A stretch of 64,000 nucleotides of DNA, from NCBI GenBank assembly GCA_015956445.1, contig WIUZ02000010.1, forward strand, positions 620,001-684,000. Direction: 5' to 3'. The DNA is from Thelephora terrestris (lineage: Eukaryota > Basidiomycota > Agaricomycetes > Thelephorales > Thelephoraceae). This document shows positions 11,002 through 23,024 of this stretch, piece after piece (within the stretch, counting starts at the first letter, position 1; each line of letters opens with the position of its first letter). The notes under the pieces were generated by a model that did no database searches, was not told the origin of the DNA, and saw nothing but the letters and a program-made list of their open reading frames with translations. The position numbers and the translations under genes were made by a program.

Positions 11002-12753
11002 ATGCCCATGATCTCCGATCGTATCTTCCGTGCTGAGAACAGCACTGCTACCATCGAGTCCGCGGATCCGCGCTCTGTTCAGAACAAGAGCTACTTCCTG
11101 CCGAACGCCAACGTGGCGTACCCAAGTTATCGCGAGGTGCGACATCACGTGTCGCCGTTTGCTGGCAACAACTGACATCGCATTTGTAGATCTTTGCGGT
11201 TGCCGACAAGGTGGATGCTCGACAACTAGAGGCGACGATCACCAAGCCTCCCAGCTATCTGACCATGGACGACGAGTTGTGGTATCACAACCTGATCGAC
11301 CACAAGCTGCAGGAGTCGATGCGCGGGGTAACGTTTAATACTGAGTTGCGCATGCCGTATGAGACTCCGGTGGCTTCGTCGTTGTGGGGGCTTCTGCAGA
11401 TGGGGATTTACGACCTGGGGAATGGAGAAGGAAGATGGCCTGGAGCGACTTGCTCCCAACATTATACAGCAGCCGTTGGTCACCGCCTTTGGTTCCTATT
11501 GAGGACAGAACAGAAAGCGGTGAGTCGGTCTGTGCATCCCGCTTGTGGGATAACACTGATAGACTTGTAGAATGAACGGCTGAAGCGTGAGGTAAAGGAA
11601 GCAAAGGACGACGCCCATAGGATGTACTCGGAAACATTGGACATGAAGAAGACGCTCCTCTTGATGAACGATACGCTCCGCGTGATGTTTGAGAGCGAGA
11701 TGTTGGCGATGCACGAGGAACACAATCGGTTGGTCGAGTCCTTGAAGGAACGGGACGACACCATCCAGCGGGACCTAATTGAGGTCAACCGACGGCTCAA
11801 CCGTCATAGAAGGGCTCTGAATGAGCTGGACACCAAGGTCGGTGCGACTTCTCCTGGTCTTTGTCCAAGAGAGCTCATGCCACTCCTAGGTTGACACGTT
11901 GGACGACGCCTTGCCATTGCTGGGCGCTCGGGTCGAATCGATGAGTGAGCGGTTGTGCCACTGCCGTACGCGTTCGGTAGCTGCGGTTCGCGACGAGTCC
12001 GGAGACGAGTCGATTCCGGATCGGATGGCTTCTCCAATAGGTGGGATGTCGGTTGACATATTTGACTTGTCCACTGACATCCCTTTTTAGCTTCCGATGG
12101 GTCGTACCGCACACCTGCGCATACCGATGGCGGGGAGGAGGTCGTTCGCGAGACGTCTGAGGAGACGGCCGTTAATCCGGTTAGCAGTTCTCCCGAATTG
12201 GAGTACGCTGGGGAGAACAAGGTGGCTGTTCCGGTTCCGCCTCCGTCAATCTCGCCGGTGCGTGGGCAACGTTCTATCCGTGCTCATCGATGGGTTCCTT
12301 ATCGTGGGGCACTTCGTCCAGCGCACCGTATGCGTCCCAGTAATCCAGACGCTGTCCGCCAGGGTGGAGACATTGAATCCACCGTCCTATTCTGACGCGA
12401 CGATGCTACAGTGTCGCGTGGATCGCGGCGAGCTGATTCCAGTGGAGTCCGTCGACGTGAACGGCTTAACCGACCTTACACTCTTGTCGGTCCAGCGTGC
12501 AGCGGAGGCCGTTCGCCTGGTGGCTCAACTGACCGAGAGAGTGGAGGGTTGGTCAGTCCAGAGGACTCTGGATCAGACTACGGTTGATTCAGCGAGGAAC
12601 CGCCTATGCGCCGAGGTTCAGCTGGCCGTAGCTCATCGTCTGGAGGAAGCTCGGGTCGTCGAGATGGTCGACGAGGAAGTCGTCGAGAGTGCCTCGGAGG
12701 GGACGGAGGAGGAGATTGCCAGTGCTGAGGAGTACTGGCAGACCAGGTCTTGA
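11002..12753 (+). CDS. Uncharacterised coiled-coil protein, six exons
   Basis: Unknown function. My exon chain is 11002-11136, 11190-11519, 11571-11837, 11890-12040, 12091-12257 and 12322-12753. All junctions keep phase and give about 493 aa. It begins MPMISDRIFRAENSTATIES. Exon 3 (NERLKREVKEAKDDAHRMYS..., then LMNDTLRVMFESEMLAMHEEHNRLVE) is strongly heptad-like and should form a coiled coil. Exon 4-5 peptides are acidic and S/T/P-rich, and the last exon is again helical and acidic. The third donor (GTCGGT at 11838) is weak. In the end of exon 2 a neighbouring frame (about 11429-11505) reads more like natural protein (EDGLERLAPNIIQQP...), so a small frameshift or an unseen intron is possible there. 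The architecture resembles lineage-specific agaricomycete hypothetical proteins. Confidence 0.6.
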
Positions 12754-14230
12754 CGGCTAGGGTTTGTACACCTTGGTCTTCGTCCATAGAGTCCGTGCGG
12801 ATTCAACTCCGTCGGTAGTCGGCTTGTGTCTTCGTCGTTGGTGTGCCCTGCAATATTATCTGTGCCTTTGTCTGTGTTTCTTGATGACGTGTGGGTCGTG
12901 ATAAGGGGAATGATAAGGTAGGAAAGGGGGTATAGATAAGGAAAGTGGGCGAAAGTTGGGTGTAAAAATGGTTCAAAAAGGGAATAAAATTCAGCACGCT
13001 GACAAGCAGGTGAGCGTGAGATCACATACGAGGAGGGGAGAAGTCCGGTGGGATAAACTGTTGAGCATGACCACATCCGTGGGGTGGAATGGCTAGAACC
13101 TTCTAAACAGAAGTAACCTCTGAACCAGTCTTGGTGTGGGTTCCAAAATGTGCAGAGGTTGGGAAATGATAGAGTGAGGGAAAGGGCAAACAATGGTGAG
13201 TTGGGAAGAGTTGGGAACGACAAGGTCATTGCGACCTTAGTACCAGAGCAAAGGAGAGAAGTGGACAAGATGTCAGTATTAACAGCCTATGTGATAGGGA
13301 ACAAAAGATCAGCCAGGTAGTTAAGGAAATTCAAGTACTCATCAAAGCACCCTGAAGGCGGTGAGTGGTTCAGCAGGAAATGAGAGAATGTCAGGTGATG
13401 GGAGCATGATCAAGGTTATGTGTGGGAACCCGTTATGTGACTTATCACATGATTTGTTGCCCAACCAAACAAAGCCAAAGATAGATGACCTGATAGTATC
13501 ATGTGACTTGTTGGATGCATGAAGTGGTCCTTGATAATGTACTAGGGTCAGGATTGTTGGGTGGATCCAACGTCGGAGCAGTATTTGTATTGTCCTCAAA
13601 GTGTGTATGACCCTTTCCATTTCACTCATCATTGTCCAATGACTCAGACTTGTTTTTTTGATGTGGACCCCTTCAAACTTGTTTGATTTTCTTTGGTTAC
13701 CTTGTATTATTACTACAAATCAAGGGGATTTCTAGAATGACTTGAGTGATTTTCTCAATGTGTCAAGTGTTTGTGACACCAACGGGTTTTAAGATATCTT
13801 CTGTATTGAACATAACACTACACTACCCACGAGCACGACACTGTCAGGACCCTAAATGTTTTGTTGGGCGAGGAACACCACAAAACTTGCACCCTTGTGT
13901 AGCCCTACATGAGGGTGCATGTACATAACAAAAAAATAAGAGGAACATCCAAGAGCATCAGTTCAACACAAGGAAAGGCACAGAAAATCACCCTGCATCA
14001 GACTCAATGCACACGTTTTTGTCATGAAACATGGAAACCTTGGAAAAAACATGTGACAAAGCTTTTGATTATGGATATATTGTAAATAAACCAGTTCAAG
14101 CTCTGAGGTTAGTCACCCAAAGCAGGTAGCATTCATACTGTCACCCACATAGCATGAATCCAGATCCTCACAGAAACAGTAGAGAGAATGAGACATAAGA
14201 AGCATGCTAGAATAACCCACCTCCCTTCTC
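12754..14230. other. CpG-depleted block 2, no gene seen
   Basis: AT-richer than its surroundings, with about 11 CG dinucleotides between 13080 and 14210. No domain or exon chain was found. The part 13896-14055 is a diverged, CpG-poor copy of the 3' flank of the ABC transporter gene (16403-16580). The sequence just left of 14231 should contain the 3' UTR of the minus-strand F-box gene. Confidence 0.45.
13896..14055. repeat. CpG-decayed copy of the transporter 3' flank
   Basis: Aligns with 16403-16580: GTGTAG.CTCTACATGAG, GTACATAA and GAGGAAA.GGCA are shared. GTCATG...CGTGGAAAC at the partner reads GTCATG...CATGGAAAC here, and ACGCGTGAAAAAGC at the partner reads ACATGTGACAAAGC. Several CG steps of the partner read CA or TG here. 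Confidence 0.5.
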
Positions 14231-15595
14231 TCAATGCCATGCCACATACTTCACATACTTCAGCAATGTCTTCATATCCTCCACATCCAGAGGGGCCGGA
14301 AAACTGTTCGATACGACCAACCGCTGAATGGGAATTCCCGCCTCACTCCTATCCTGGACAAACTTCATCAACCCACTGTATTCCAGTAGCCACGGTGATG
14401 GGCGCTGAACCTCTATATCTTGAAGTTGCAGACAGGAATCAGTCCCCAGCGCCAGCAAACACTGGGAAGCGAACGATTGTTGCATCATGAGGGATTGAAG
14501 ACCGGTCAGCAGCTTCAAAAAATCGCTGACAAGGACAATGTCGCTGAGAGGAACATAGAGGTTTGAGATTGAGAGGCTTTGGAGGGATTCGAAAGAATGT
14601 CTGACAAATGAGTGGAGGAGAGTGATGCAGGCAGCCGGGTTGTCGATCTTGTGTGTCACTAGTTCCATTCCTCCATTCGGCCCGGAGAGGAACAAAATTC
14701 GGCAGCTGCCCTTGGTGTAGAAGGAGATGGTGTTGATTTGACGAGACATAGGGAGGTCGTCGAAGGCCCGAGAGAGAAACCGGGTGTAGTCGTTTGTGGT
14801 GCCGGCGCCGAGTTGGTCAACGGGGATGTCTTCTATCAACTTGAGGTCGTTGATTACGGGCAGCGAAAGGTGTTGGAGTATTCTGAACCCATGATAGAAA
14901 AAGTTGGCCTGTGACAACCTCCCAAGGACGACTTTTCTCTCTGTACTGACAGGCACGGCTTCTTCTTGGAGATGCAACCTGAACGCAAGGCACTCCAGAA
15001 GCGGAAATGAGTCCAACAAGTCAAGTATTTTCGCGAGGCCGAATTCCCCAGTGAGGCTCAGCTGGCGGAGGTTCGGAGCGCTGAATTGCTTGATTGATAC
15101 CGGGACTCCCATGAGGTGCAAGACCTCGAGCGAGGGGTAATCTCCCGCGATGGTCATGAGTGTATCGAACCCTATTAAGCCCTCGACCTCGACGCAGATG
15201 TGGCGTAGGGAGGGAGTCGGACGTAGAAGTTTCGAGATGTATCCGTGCGTGAAAAGCGGGAGGTTTCGAGCGTCCAAGTCGGGCAAACCCACCACCTCCA
15301 ACCCGTGGGGATGCTTCCAGATGTACTCCAAGACTTTGGGGTCGGGAGACCCTTCCACCCACAGCTGGATCGGCAGGCTTCTTGATCGTTTGAGCCAAAC
15401 CCGAGTCCTCTCTATCCCCTTCCCATCGAGCTTCGTCCAGAGAGAGGGTGTGGCGAGGAACGTGTTCCGCCAGTGGGAACAGACGCTGGAGACCGTGACC
15501 AGATCTTTGGCAGTTTGACCCGCCTGGTACGCCGGGATCATCCCTAGTATCTCTGGGGGTAGTTTGTTTATAGGCGCATGGGTGTCGGTGAACAT
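14231..15595 (-). CDS. F-box protein
   Basis: Single-exon minus-strand gene, 454 aa, ATG at 15593-15595. The N-terminus (residues about 9-55) reads INKLPPEILGMIPAYQAG..., then VSSVCSHWRNTFLATPSLW. This is the F-box pattern of agaricomycete F-box proteins: LPPE(I/L), VC..WR, and P.LW. The rest is rich in leucine-spaced segments (LEVLHLMGVP, LRQLSLTGEF, LQSLSISNLY) that suggest a divergent LRR-like fold. By family, such proteins bind Skp1 in SCF ubiquitin ligases through the F-box and recruit targets through the C-terminal part; the target here is unknown. The frame is uninterrupted. The gene lies on the same strand as the ABC transporter upstream, about 1.1 kb away. Confidence 0.85.
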   Translation of the reverse strand: MFTDTHAPINKLPPEILGMIPAYQAGQTAKDLVTVSSVCSHWRNTFLATPSLWTKLDGKGIERTRVWLKRSRSLPIQLWVEGSPDPKVLEYIWKHPHGLEVVGLPDLDARNLPLFTHGYISKLLRPTPSLRHICVEVEGLIGFDTLMTIAGDYPSLEVLHLMGVPVSIKQFSAPNLRQLSLTGEFGLAKILDLLDSFPLLECLAFRLHLQEEAVPVSTERKVVLGRLSQANFFYHGFRILQHLSLPVINDLKLIEDIPVDQLGAGTTNDYTRFLSRAFDDLPMSRQINTISFYTKGSCRILFLSGPNGGMELVTHKIDNPAACITLLHSFVRHSFESLQSLSISNLYVPLSDIVLVSDFLKLLTGLQSLMMQQSFASQCLLALGTDSCLQLQDIEVQRPSPWLLEYSGLMKFVQDRSEAGIPIQRLVVSNSFPAPLDVEDMKTLLKYVKYVAWH

Positions 15596-16676
15596 TGCGG
15601 TGGCGACCGAGAACTTTCGAGGACCGCTACGCTGTTGATTGTGAGGATTTCGTTAAGCACACTTGTTGAATGAGAGATGTCGTATTGATAATTCGCACCT
15701 GCTCAGGCCCTAGATTTCGGCTGGAATCCAGCCTCACACTTAAAGCAGGGGAGGAGGGTGGGAGGGGTGGACTGCTGCGAGGGGGGTGCTGCTGTGGCGG
15801 GAACGCTCTGAATAGATTCAGGTTGTGCCAAACCGACGTGTCGTCACTACCCGGGTATTCCAGCTCGGTTCGTAGCATCTGGGTTGCGTCTTGTAACATC
15901 CGGCGCAATGGATCGTGGACTAGATTGACAAGTCGAGGATGGCGATGGAGAAATTCTACCGAAAGAGTTGCGCTGCGAGCAGGGGCGCAGTAATATGCAG
16001 CCGGCGGGGACACTATCAAGCGCCCGTGCGGCGTGATGGGAGATCTACCGGTGAATAAAATCCTCCGGCGCTCCCGACAGCCCACTCAGAAGTGTACTTA
16101 CCCATGCCGATGGATCTGCTGTTCTCCACGTCAATTTCATCTCCACGGTGGACTTCCGGAGCACCATGAAAGGGCGCGATCTCACACCTTCGCATTCACG
16201 ATTCCAATAATAACTGAAGCCTCGAGGCAGAACGGCAGCATCATGTGGGCGTAGGACATCCCACAGGGAAGCACCAACTTACACGAGGCCTCGAAATCTG
16301 GGAAGTCCAAGCCGGCAGAACGGGGGACTCACAATAGGTCGACCGCGTGTTCAGGGAAAGTCTGGTCATCAAGTAGCAGTGCCCGCGGCGACAATCGCAT
16401 TAAGTGTAGCTCTACATGAGAGGTAACGTGTACATAAACGATACATTGAGAAAAACATCTGGTCCAACGCGAGGAAAAGGCAAAGAATAACACCCCCACA
16501 ATCAGACCAAACGCAGGTCGTGAACGATTATTCGTCATGCAGCGTGGAAACGTAAAAAAAACGCGTGAAAAAGCTGGTCGTGTGCGGGAAAAAAAGATTA
16601 TAAGAAGCAATCCCGCATAAGGTAAAAACACAAGAATAAGATGGATGTGCACTGTAAGGTGAAACACAAAGCGCTT
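15596..16676. other. Intergenic between F-box gene and ABC transporter
   Basis: Holds the 5' flank of the F-box gene (left) and the 3' flank of the transporter (right). Both genes run on the minus strand. The transporter side (16403-16580) is the CpG-rich partner of the decayed copy at 13896-14055. No gene is seen. Confidence 0.5.
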
Positions 16677-19600
16677 CTACCGCTTGGCGAACCGCAGGAA
16701 TCTAGACGCGATGATGACCAAGATAAAGTTGAAAACGAAGAACGCGAACAGGATCCAAACGTCTCTCCACCGATTTCCGTAGGTGATGTTCAAAGGAAGG
16801 AAGAAATCTTCTCCAGAGGCGTAAGGGCAATACCGACACCCAGAGGTATCGTTGGCGTTATCGAGGTATCCACCAAAAGACCCCACGAACTGTTCGGCCC
16901 AAGAGCTACACGTCTGACCGCCCGGAGGGTTGAACACGGCAAACTCTTCAGGCTTACACTGAATCTTGAGTCCGTGCAGCTCAGTGGTGATCATCGAACC
17001 CAACACGCGAGTGTACGGATCGAGGTAATACAACCAACTCCTCGCCCACGTCGGGATCTGGGGGTACGGAATCGTGACACCGCAAAAAGTGGTGAGGACG
17101 GTCGCGAGGAGCGGGTTAAACAACACCGCGATCTGGATGGTAGGCGAAATGGCACCGATGAGCTGCGCAAGCGTGACACCGAAAAGCTCGACGAAGATGA
17201 GGACGAGGAGCTGGAACCCAGTTCCGTTGATACCTGCAGCACCTTGACCGAATCCGATAGGGTAGACCATCAGGACCCAGTACAAAATGGCGCAGAGGAT
17301 CGAGTACGGAATCTCGGAGACCAACTGGGCGATGGCGAACGCCTCGGTAGAGTAGATCCGGCTGTGGTATTCCCGAACGAAGATCATCCTGTTCAAAACC
17401 CACAGCGGGGCCAGCTGAGCCTGGATGATAGCGGGCAAAACGGACACCCAGAACCTAAAATCGCATCATAATCAGCGAAAAAGTGCGAGACGCGCCAAAG
17501 AAAAAGTCTCACAATGTGAACACCCGAGACTGGAGGTCACGAACACTCCTTCCGAGTTGCAAGTAACTCAGGGAGACGATAAGCGAAATGACGACGTGGA
17601 TGAACAAGCGAGTGTAGATATAGTTCGGTGACCTCCACAAGGAGACGAAGCACCTTTGGGCGACGGTCTTCATCTGGAAGAGGAACGGTGTAGAATATCT
17701 CGAGATTTGTCCCTTCTCCTCTACGGGCTTCTTGAGACCGGCGGCCTTGATCTGTTCGATCTCTTGGAGGGTTTCCTGGAACTCGGGAGAGTCACGCCAA
17801 ATGTCGGCCCAGTCACGGTGGCCGACGCGGGGGGTAAGACCGGCACCAATGGCATCGAGCATGTACTCTGCAGCATTGACGTCTCCGGGGCAGACAGCTC
17901 CGTAACGAGCAAAGTAGTCGCGAATAGTGGCAGCGTCCTCACCGATATCACCAAAGTAGACCTGTAGAAGCGACAAAAAGTAGATTAAAATCACACTCCA
18001 ACATCCCTCCCAAAATATGGCTCAGACTTACCGTTTCACCGCCCCTCTCCAACAACAACAGACGATCAAAGCTGGAGAACAAGAGGGAAGAAGGCTGGTG
18101 GATAGTGCAAAGAATGGCTTGACCATGATCCGCGAGCTTCCTCAGGAACCTCACAATGTTCCACGCGCTCTGGCCGTCCAACCCAGAGGTCGGTTCGTCC
18201 AAGAACAGCAAAAGCTCCGGTTTCGAGGCGAGTTCGACACCGATCGTGAGACGCTTGCGAGCTTCGACGTTGAGAGACATGACGATCGCGTCTGCCAAAG
18301 GCTGTAGCTCCAAAAGCTCAATGACCTCCTCGATATACGCGTCCTTTTCCTCCTTCGGGACGCGGTACGGTTGCCTCAAGTAAGCGGAGAACCTCATCGC
18401 CTCGCGGACGGTGGCAGTTCCCACATGGACATCCATCTGCTCGGCGTAAGCGGTTCCTCTGGCAAAGTCGCTACCGAGCGGCCTTCCATCCACAAGCAAA
18501 TCGCCAGAAACGACACCGATATTCTTCCTCTGAGCGAGAACGTCCAGGCACGTAGTCTTCCCGGCGCCAGAAGCACCCATGAGGGCCGTCAACGTACCAG
18601 GCTTGACGTATCCATAAACCTCATGAAGGAGTCGAAGAGATCCACCGGACACGGGCACGGTGTAATCGACGCGTTCCCAAGTGAAAGTCTTGCGATCGGA
18701 GAAGGAACGCATCTTCTTGACCTTTCGATTCTCTTCTTCGATGCGCCTGGGGACCTTCTTCTTCTCCCGCAGGGTCGCGTTAAGTTCGGCTGTTTCCTTC
18801 GTCTCCTTGGCGAACATCGAGAAACCCATACCATCGAGAGAGGGTCCCTAGAAAACGCCCAATCATTAGTCATTCTGATGAACAAAATCATGGAGGATCT
18901 CACCTGAAGGTACTCAATTACGAAAACCTGGGCAAGGATAAAGAAGAAGAACCAGCCGACGACCACAAGGAAATTCCTCCTCCACAGGTCGTTCACATCC
19001 AACCCGTACCCGATCTTGATATAATTCGCTCCGCTGACAGTGTTCGACCCCGGGGATGCGCCGTAAAGGGTGCAAGCCTGGTTGGGCCCGACAACGTTCG
19101 GGTATGTGTCCATCCCGGGACCGTTACGGGGCACGACGAAGGCACCCTCGCAAACCAACGAAATCCTCGAGAACTCGTTATCCATGAGCGCCGCCCAGGA
19201 GTAGGAGAGCGGGTTTATATAGTAGATCCAGAACAACCACTTCTTCATCAAAGGCTCGGCAATGAGGTATCCAGAATATTGGATGAGGTTGGGGACGAAA
19301 ATCACGGACACACGGAAGGCGGTATCGAAGTTCTGGAAGCAGAGGCCGAAGGTACGGAAGAAACCTTGCATGGAGAGGAACGTCATGTAGGCGACGAGTT
19401 CGAATGTCCAAAAGGCTCCCGCTGAACGATGTAGACCGGTCATGAAGTAGATGATGACGTTGTAGATGAAGATTCTGACGGCGGAGAACGGTACGTCGGA
19501 GAGTAGGTTGGCAATCGGGTATGCGGCGCGCCTGTACATGCTATAGCCCGTCTGGAAACGGTCATGAGTCAGATTAACGCGATTTGTTATCAGTCAAGAG

Positions 19601-21493
19601 GGCTCACCTGCTTGTTCAAGATCGAGCGTCCAAACATCATAAGGGGTATTTCACCAAACGAATCGAAGATGGAGACCACGAGAGCAAAGAAAATGACGCT
19701 CCCACGCGTGAAACCACCGGCGGCTGTCAGCGGAAGATTGAAATAAGCTCCGCCGATAACCAGAGCCAAAACGATCGCAAGGCCAAAGCTGGTGTAGAGC
19801 TGAAACTTGTCCTGAAGCCTTGTCTGGAACTGGCGAACCGTGAGGGCCTTGACCTGACCCCAGAAACCGAGAGTGTATGGACTCTTCTTCGAAACGCCTT
19901 TCTTCTTGTCGTCAAGAACCGCCGCACGGAAAGCCTCCTGGTCACGTCTCTCCTCGGCCTGATGTGTCTTGTATTTGTCCAGCGATGCAGTCATGTGACC
20001 GTAATAGGGGGATGCACGGAAGGCGTGTTCGAGGGCTTCGGGAGAACAGGGAACATCGATAGACGAACGCCCAGGAGCGAACTGGCGCTCATTAGGGTCA
20101 GTGCAACCGGTTAAGTAATCCGCAGCGCTTTGGCGTGGAAGGGGCTTGAATCCGAGAGCCTCAAAGTAGGAACGAGCCTCGGAAGCAGGTCCAAAGTAAA
20201 CCTGACGACCCTTGTCGATGACCATAACCTTGTCGAAGAGGTCGTAGATACCTTCTCCAGCTTGGTAAAGTGAAACGAAGGTGGTCTGACCGAGGACGTC
20301 GGTCATGATCCTCAACGACTTGATGAGATCCAAGGCGGTACTGGCGTCCAAACCGCGAGTAGAGTTATCCCAGGACTGGACACGAGCGCGAGTGGTCATC
20401 ATCTCTGCGATGGACACTCGTTTCCGTTCACCACCGCTGACGCCGCGCACGAACGCATCACCCACGAGCGTCTGGCTGGTGTGGGAAATGTTGAGCATGC
20501 GGAGAAGGAGATCTCGAACTTCGCTAATGAATTCCTTGCGTCTAACGCCGGGAAGTCGGCCTTTGGGGCCGGGCGCCTTCGTAGCCAAAGCGAAATCAAG
20601 CGTTTGAGCAACGGTGAGAGTGGCGATGTGGTAATCGTCTAAAGGGGGTAATTTTCAGGAGATGTTTGAGAACCAGAAAATGGGAAGCCCTCACCCTCTT
20701 GATTGTACACCACTTCGCCCTTGTAATTCTTCTTCATCTCTGCATGATTGATTCCCGCGTATCGAACGTCGCCCCTAACTGCGGCATAAGAAGCACGCTC
20801 GTTGGCGATGGCCTTTAGAAAAGTGGTGCAACCAGAACCGGGACATCCGAGGACCAAACACATTTCACCGGGTTTCAGGAGTCCGGAGTTTCTAAATAAG
20901 AGGTTAGGTCCGTGCCGACCTCGATCGACGCGCAGACCCACTTGTGAATGATAGTACGAGTTGGAGGGGCGGACGTGAACTTGGGGGGCAGTAGTGGTGA
21001 AATCAGGCCCCACGTTAGCATTACCGGGAACATGACGGTCCCCATGATCGCATCGAGGAATGTAGGAACATAGAGCTATTGTAGATGTTATAGGCTGGAA
21101 AACAGAACTCTGGTGGGATGGAGAATTTACCTTGTTATCCTCTCCACCAATTCCGGCCACTTCAAGGTCCTCCCACGTTACGCCGACGTGCTTATTCTTG
21201 ATGCCAGCAGTTTGGTTGGCGTCGTTAGAGGAAGTAAGGTACTCGCGTAGATCGAACTGCTCTTCAGCCTCGGATTGGGTTGAAGGGGCTTTCTCAAGGT
21301 CCTTAGGAAGGTTTTCGGGCTTAGGAGTTGACGATTGGCCATGGTAGCTATAGGTAGGGCTTGAGAGTTGGCGTTGTAGTTGCGTAAATTCGGCTTCAGC
21401 CTGACGAACGTCGACTTGATTGATGCTCCGGCGTTTACTCTGGTCGTTAAGGGAAGCGAGGGTAGCGGTATCGGATGCAGGGGTATCCGTCAT
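16677..21493 (-). CDS. PDR-type ABC transporter (ABCG family), 8 exons
   Basis: Full-length pleiotropic drug resistance pump, about 1471 aa. Exons: 20942-21075 preceded by 21131-21493, then 20695-20891, 19608-20638, 18904-19551, 18032-18847, 17513-17961, 16677-17454; all junctions keep phase. Order NBD1-TMD1-NBD2-TMD2. NBD1 has the fungal degenerate Walker [10 protein letters not shown] (residues about 181-189, Cys for Lys), signature [10 protein letters not shown] (about 298) and the PDR Walker [11 protein letters not shown] (about 320). NBD2 has a canonical Walker A GASGAGKT (about 882), a degenerate signature [10 protein letters not shown] and Walker [14 protein letters not shown]. This NBD asymmetry is normal for the family. 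A cysteine-bearing loop ([13 protein letters not shown]) precedes the last helix. By family it is a plasma-membrane ATP-driven exporter of hydrophobic drugs or metabolites; the substrate is unknown. It looks intact. Confidence 0.93.
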
Positions 21494-21584
21494 GGATGGG
21501 GGGATAGCGGTGTGGAGGGGACACAGACAGGGGGGGTGGATGTCTGCGGGAGGTGAGGGACAGGAGGGGAAAGAGCCCCCGCGG

Positions 21585-21593
21585 GTTTTATAA
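21585..21593 (-). promoter_or_regulatory. TATA box of the ABC transporter gene
   Basis: TTTATAAA-type element on the minus strand inside GCCGGTTTATAAAACCC, about 92-100 nt upstream of the transporter ATG (21493). It is the only good TATA element in the 5' flank. Confidence 0.5.
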
Positions 21594-23024
21594 ACCGGCT
21601 AGCAGTGGGTTACATGAGGGCGTGCAGAAAATGCTAAGATTATGGTAGTCAGTGGTTCCATTAGCTCAAGATGGAAAGGTTCCGAAGGTGCTTCCGGACG
21701 CTCGCAGGCTGCTCTCCGATTGGCTCGGCAACCCGATTCAGGTTGAGTCACCGGCCTCCCAATACCCACTCGCCAATGGTGCTTTGTTACGCACAACGGG
21801 TGCTTGGCAGCCCCCGCGACCCACAGCCTCCGAGATTAAATCGCTCACAGCCTGCGTGTCTGCCAATCCTCCCACTCCCTCCCACTGACAGAGAAACCGG
21901 CTATGCTATCTTTGTCATCAGTGCGAGGAAGTTTCCGACTCGGTAATCCAGATCTGATCACGGTCGGGACTTGACAGTGACGATCTTTGACATCGCGGGC
22001 CGTAAACGTTCTTTGGACCCCTGAACTTTGACTAGTCTGACTGCTTGGCACATGACATTGACGAGGCTTTGAACGCACTCTCCGAGGACCTCGACTATCT
22101 CAAACCCAGCCATTTTACCGTTGCCGAAGATCGTGTGGAGTCTGTGCGAAACACGCGGAGTTATGGTGTCAACTGGCGCTCTGCTTCTCTGAAAACCGAG
22201 AGATTCCTGCGCAAACGGCCCCCAGCGCCCTAGGTCGAGTGGGTCGTGTGCTTGATACTCAGATACCTAGCAACCCACTGAACCCACTCGACCCACAGCT
22301 CTTCATTCACTCGGGTCTCGGAACAGCAGAAAATCCAAGCCACAGGACCAGGAACACTTCATCAGGTGTGGAGAGTGCCCCCATCTTACCAAATGCCGTT
22401 ACTCGCCATTTGCTCGTCCCGCGCGCCGAATAGAGCCCTGGATGTTGCTAGCGAGAAGGCATAAGTCAGAAGTTCATGCCTGCTCAAGAGCATTACCGCT
22501 AGCATGACAAATAGAATCCCTGATGAAATTGCCGAGATACCGCCAAAACGTGAACAGATTTACCTCGGCATGACAGGCACTCAATGTCAACGGTGTTAGA
22601 AGGCAAAGGCGATGGGAAGCTACCAAATTGTCCTGCTTTACCAGTATCCAGCCCATTCAGACAGACTCAGCCGCGGAAATTAGAACTTGCGGAGTCCCAG
22701 TGCTAGTCGTCTAGGCCTGCCGCGGTAAAATGGTCATCGCTACGGCAATAGAATCTGTAATGCATTCCGGACGAGATTACGCGAGTTTTGCGAGCAGAAT
22801 AGAGCGCTTCAGAGATACGCCGTCTGAACCTTGAGGCTGAATTCCGGGCACGTTCATCGTGGAATGGGTCAGGCCCTCAGGGTAGATCCCGGACTGACCC
22901 TCGGGACGAGACCGGCTAGCGCCCGCCGCCAGCTCGAAACGCGTGCCCGACTATTACTTAACTAATGGAGGAATTCCATCCTGTCCTCCACCATCCGCAG
23001 TTGACCCTTTTTCCTCTCGTGAGA
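21594..23024. other. Intergenic, no gene supported
   Basis: Promoter region of the minus-strand transporter (left) and 5' flank of the plus-strand secreted-protein gene (right), which is a divergent arrangement. Short open stretches in between have no domain and no plausible exon chain. An in-frame upstream ATG at 22965 would add 20 residues to the secreted protein, but it would bury the signal peptide. Confidence 0.4.

Noticed and set aside
16641-17471. Plus-strand open frame of 276 codons overlapping the transporter 3' end
   Set aside because: It is exactly antisense to the conserved last exon of the ABC transporter, is charged and low in complexity, and has no domain.
18371-18907. Plus-strand open frame of 178 codons across the transporter NBD2 exon
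   Set aside because: Antisense shadow of the NBD2 coding exon; no independent support.
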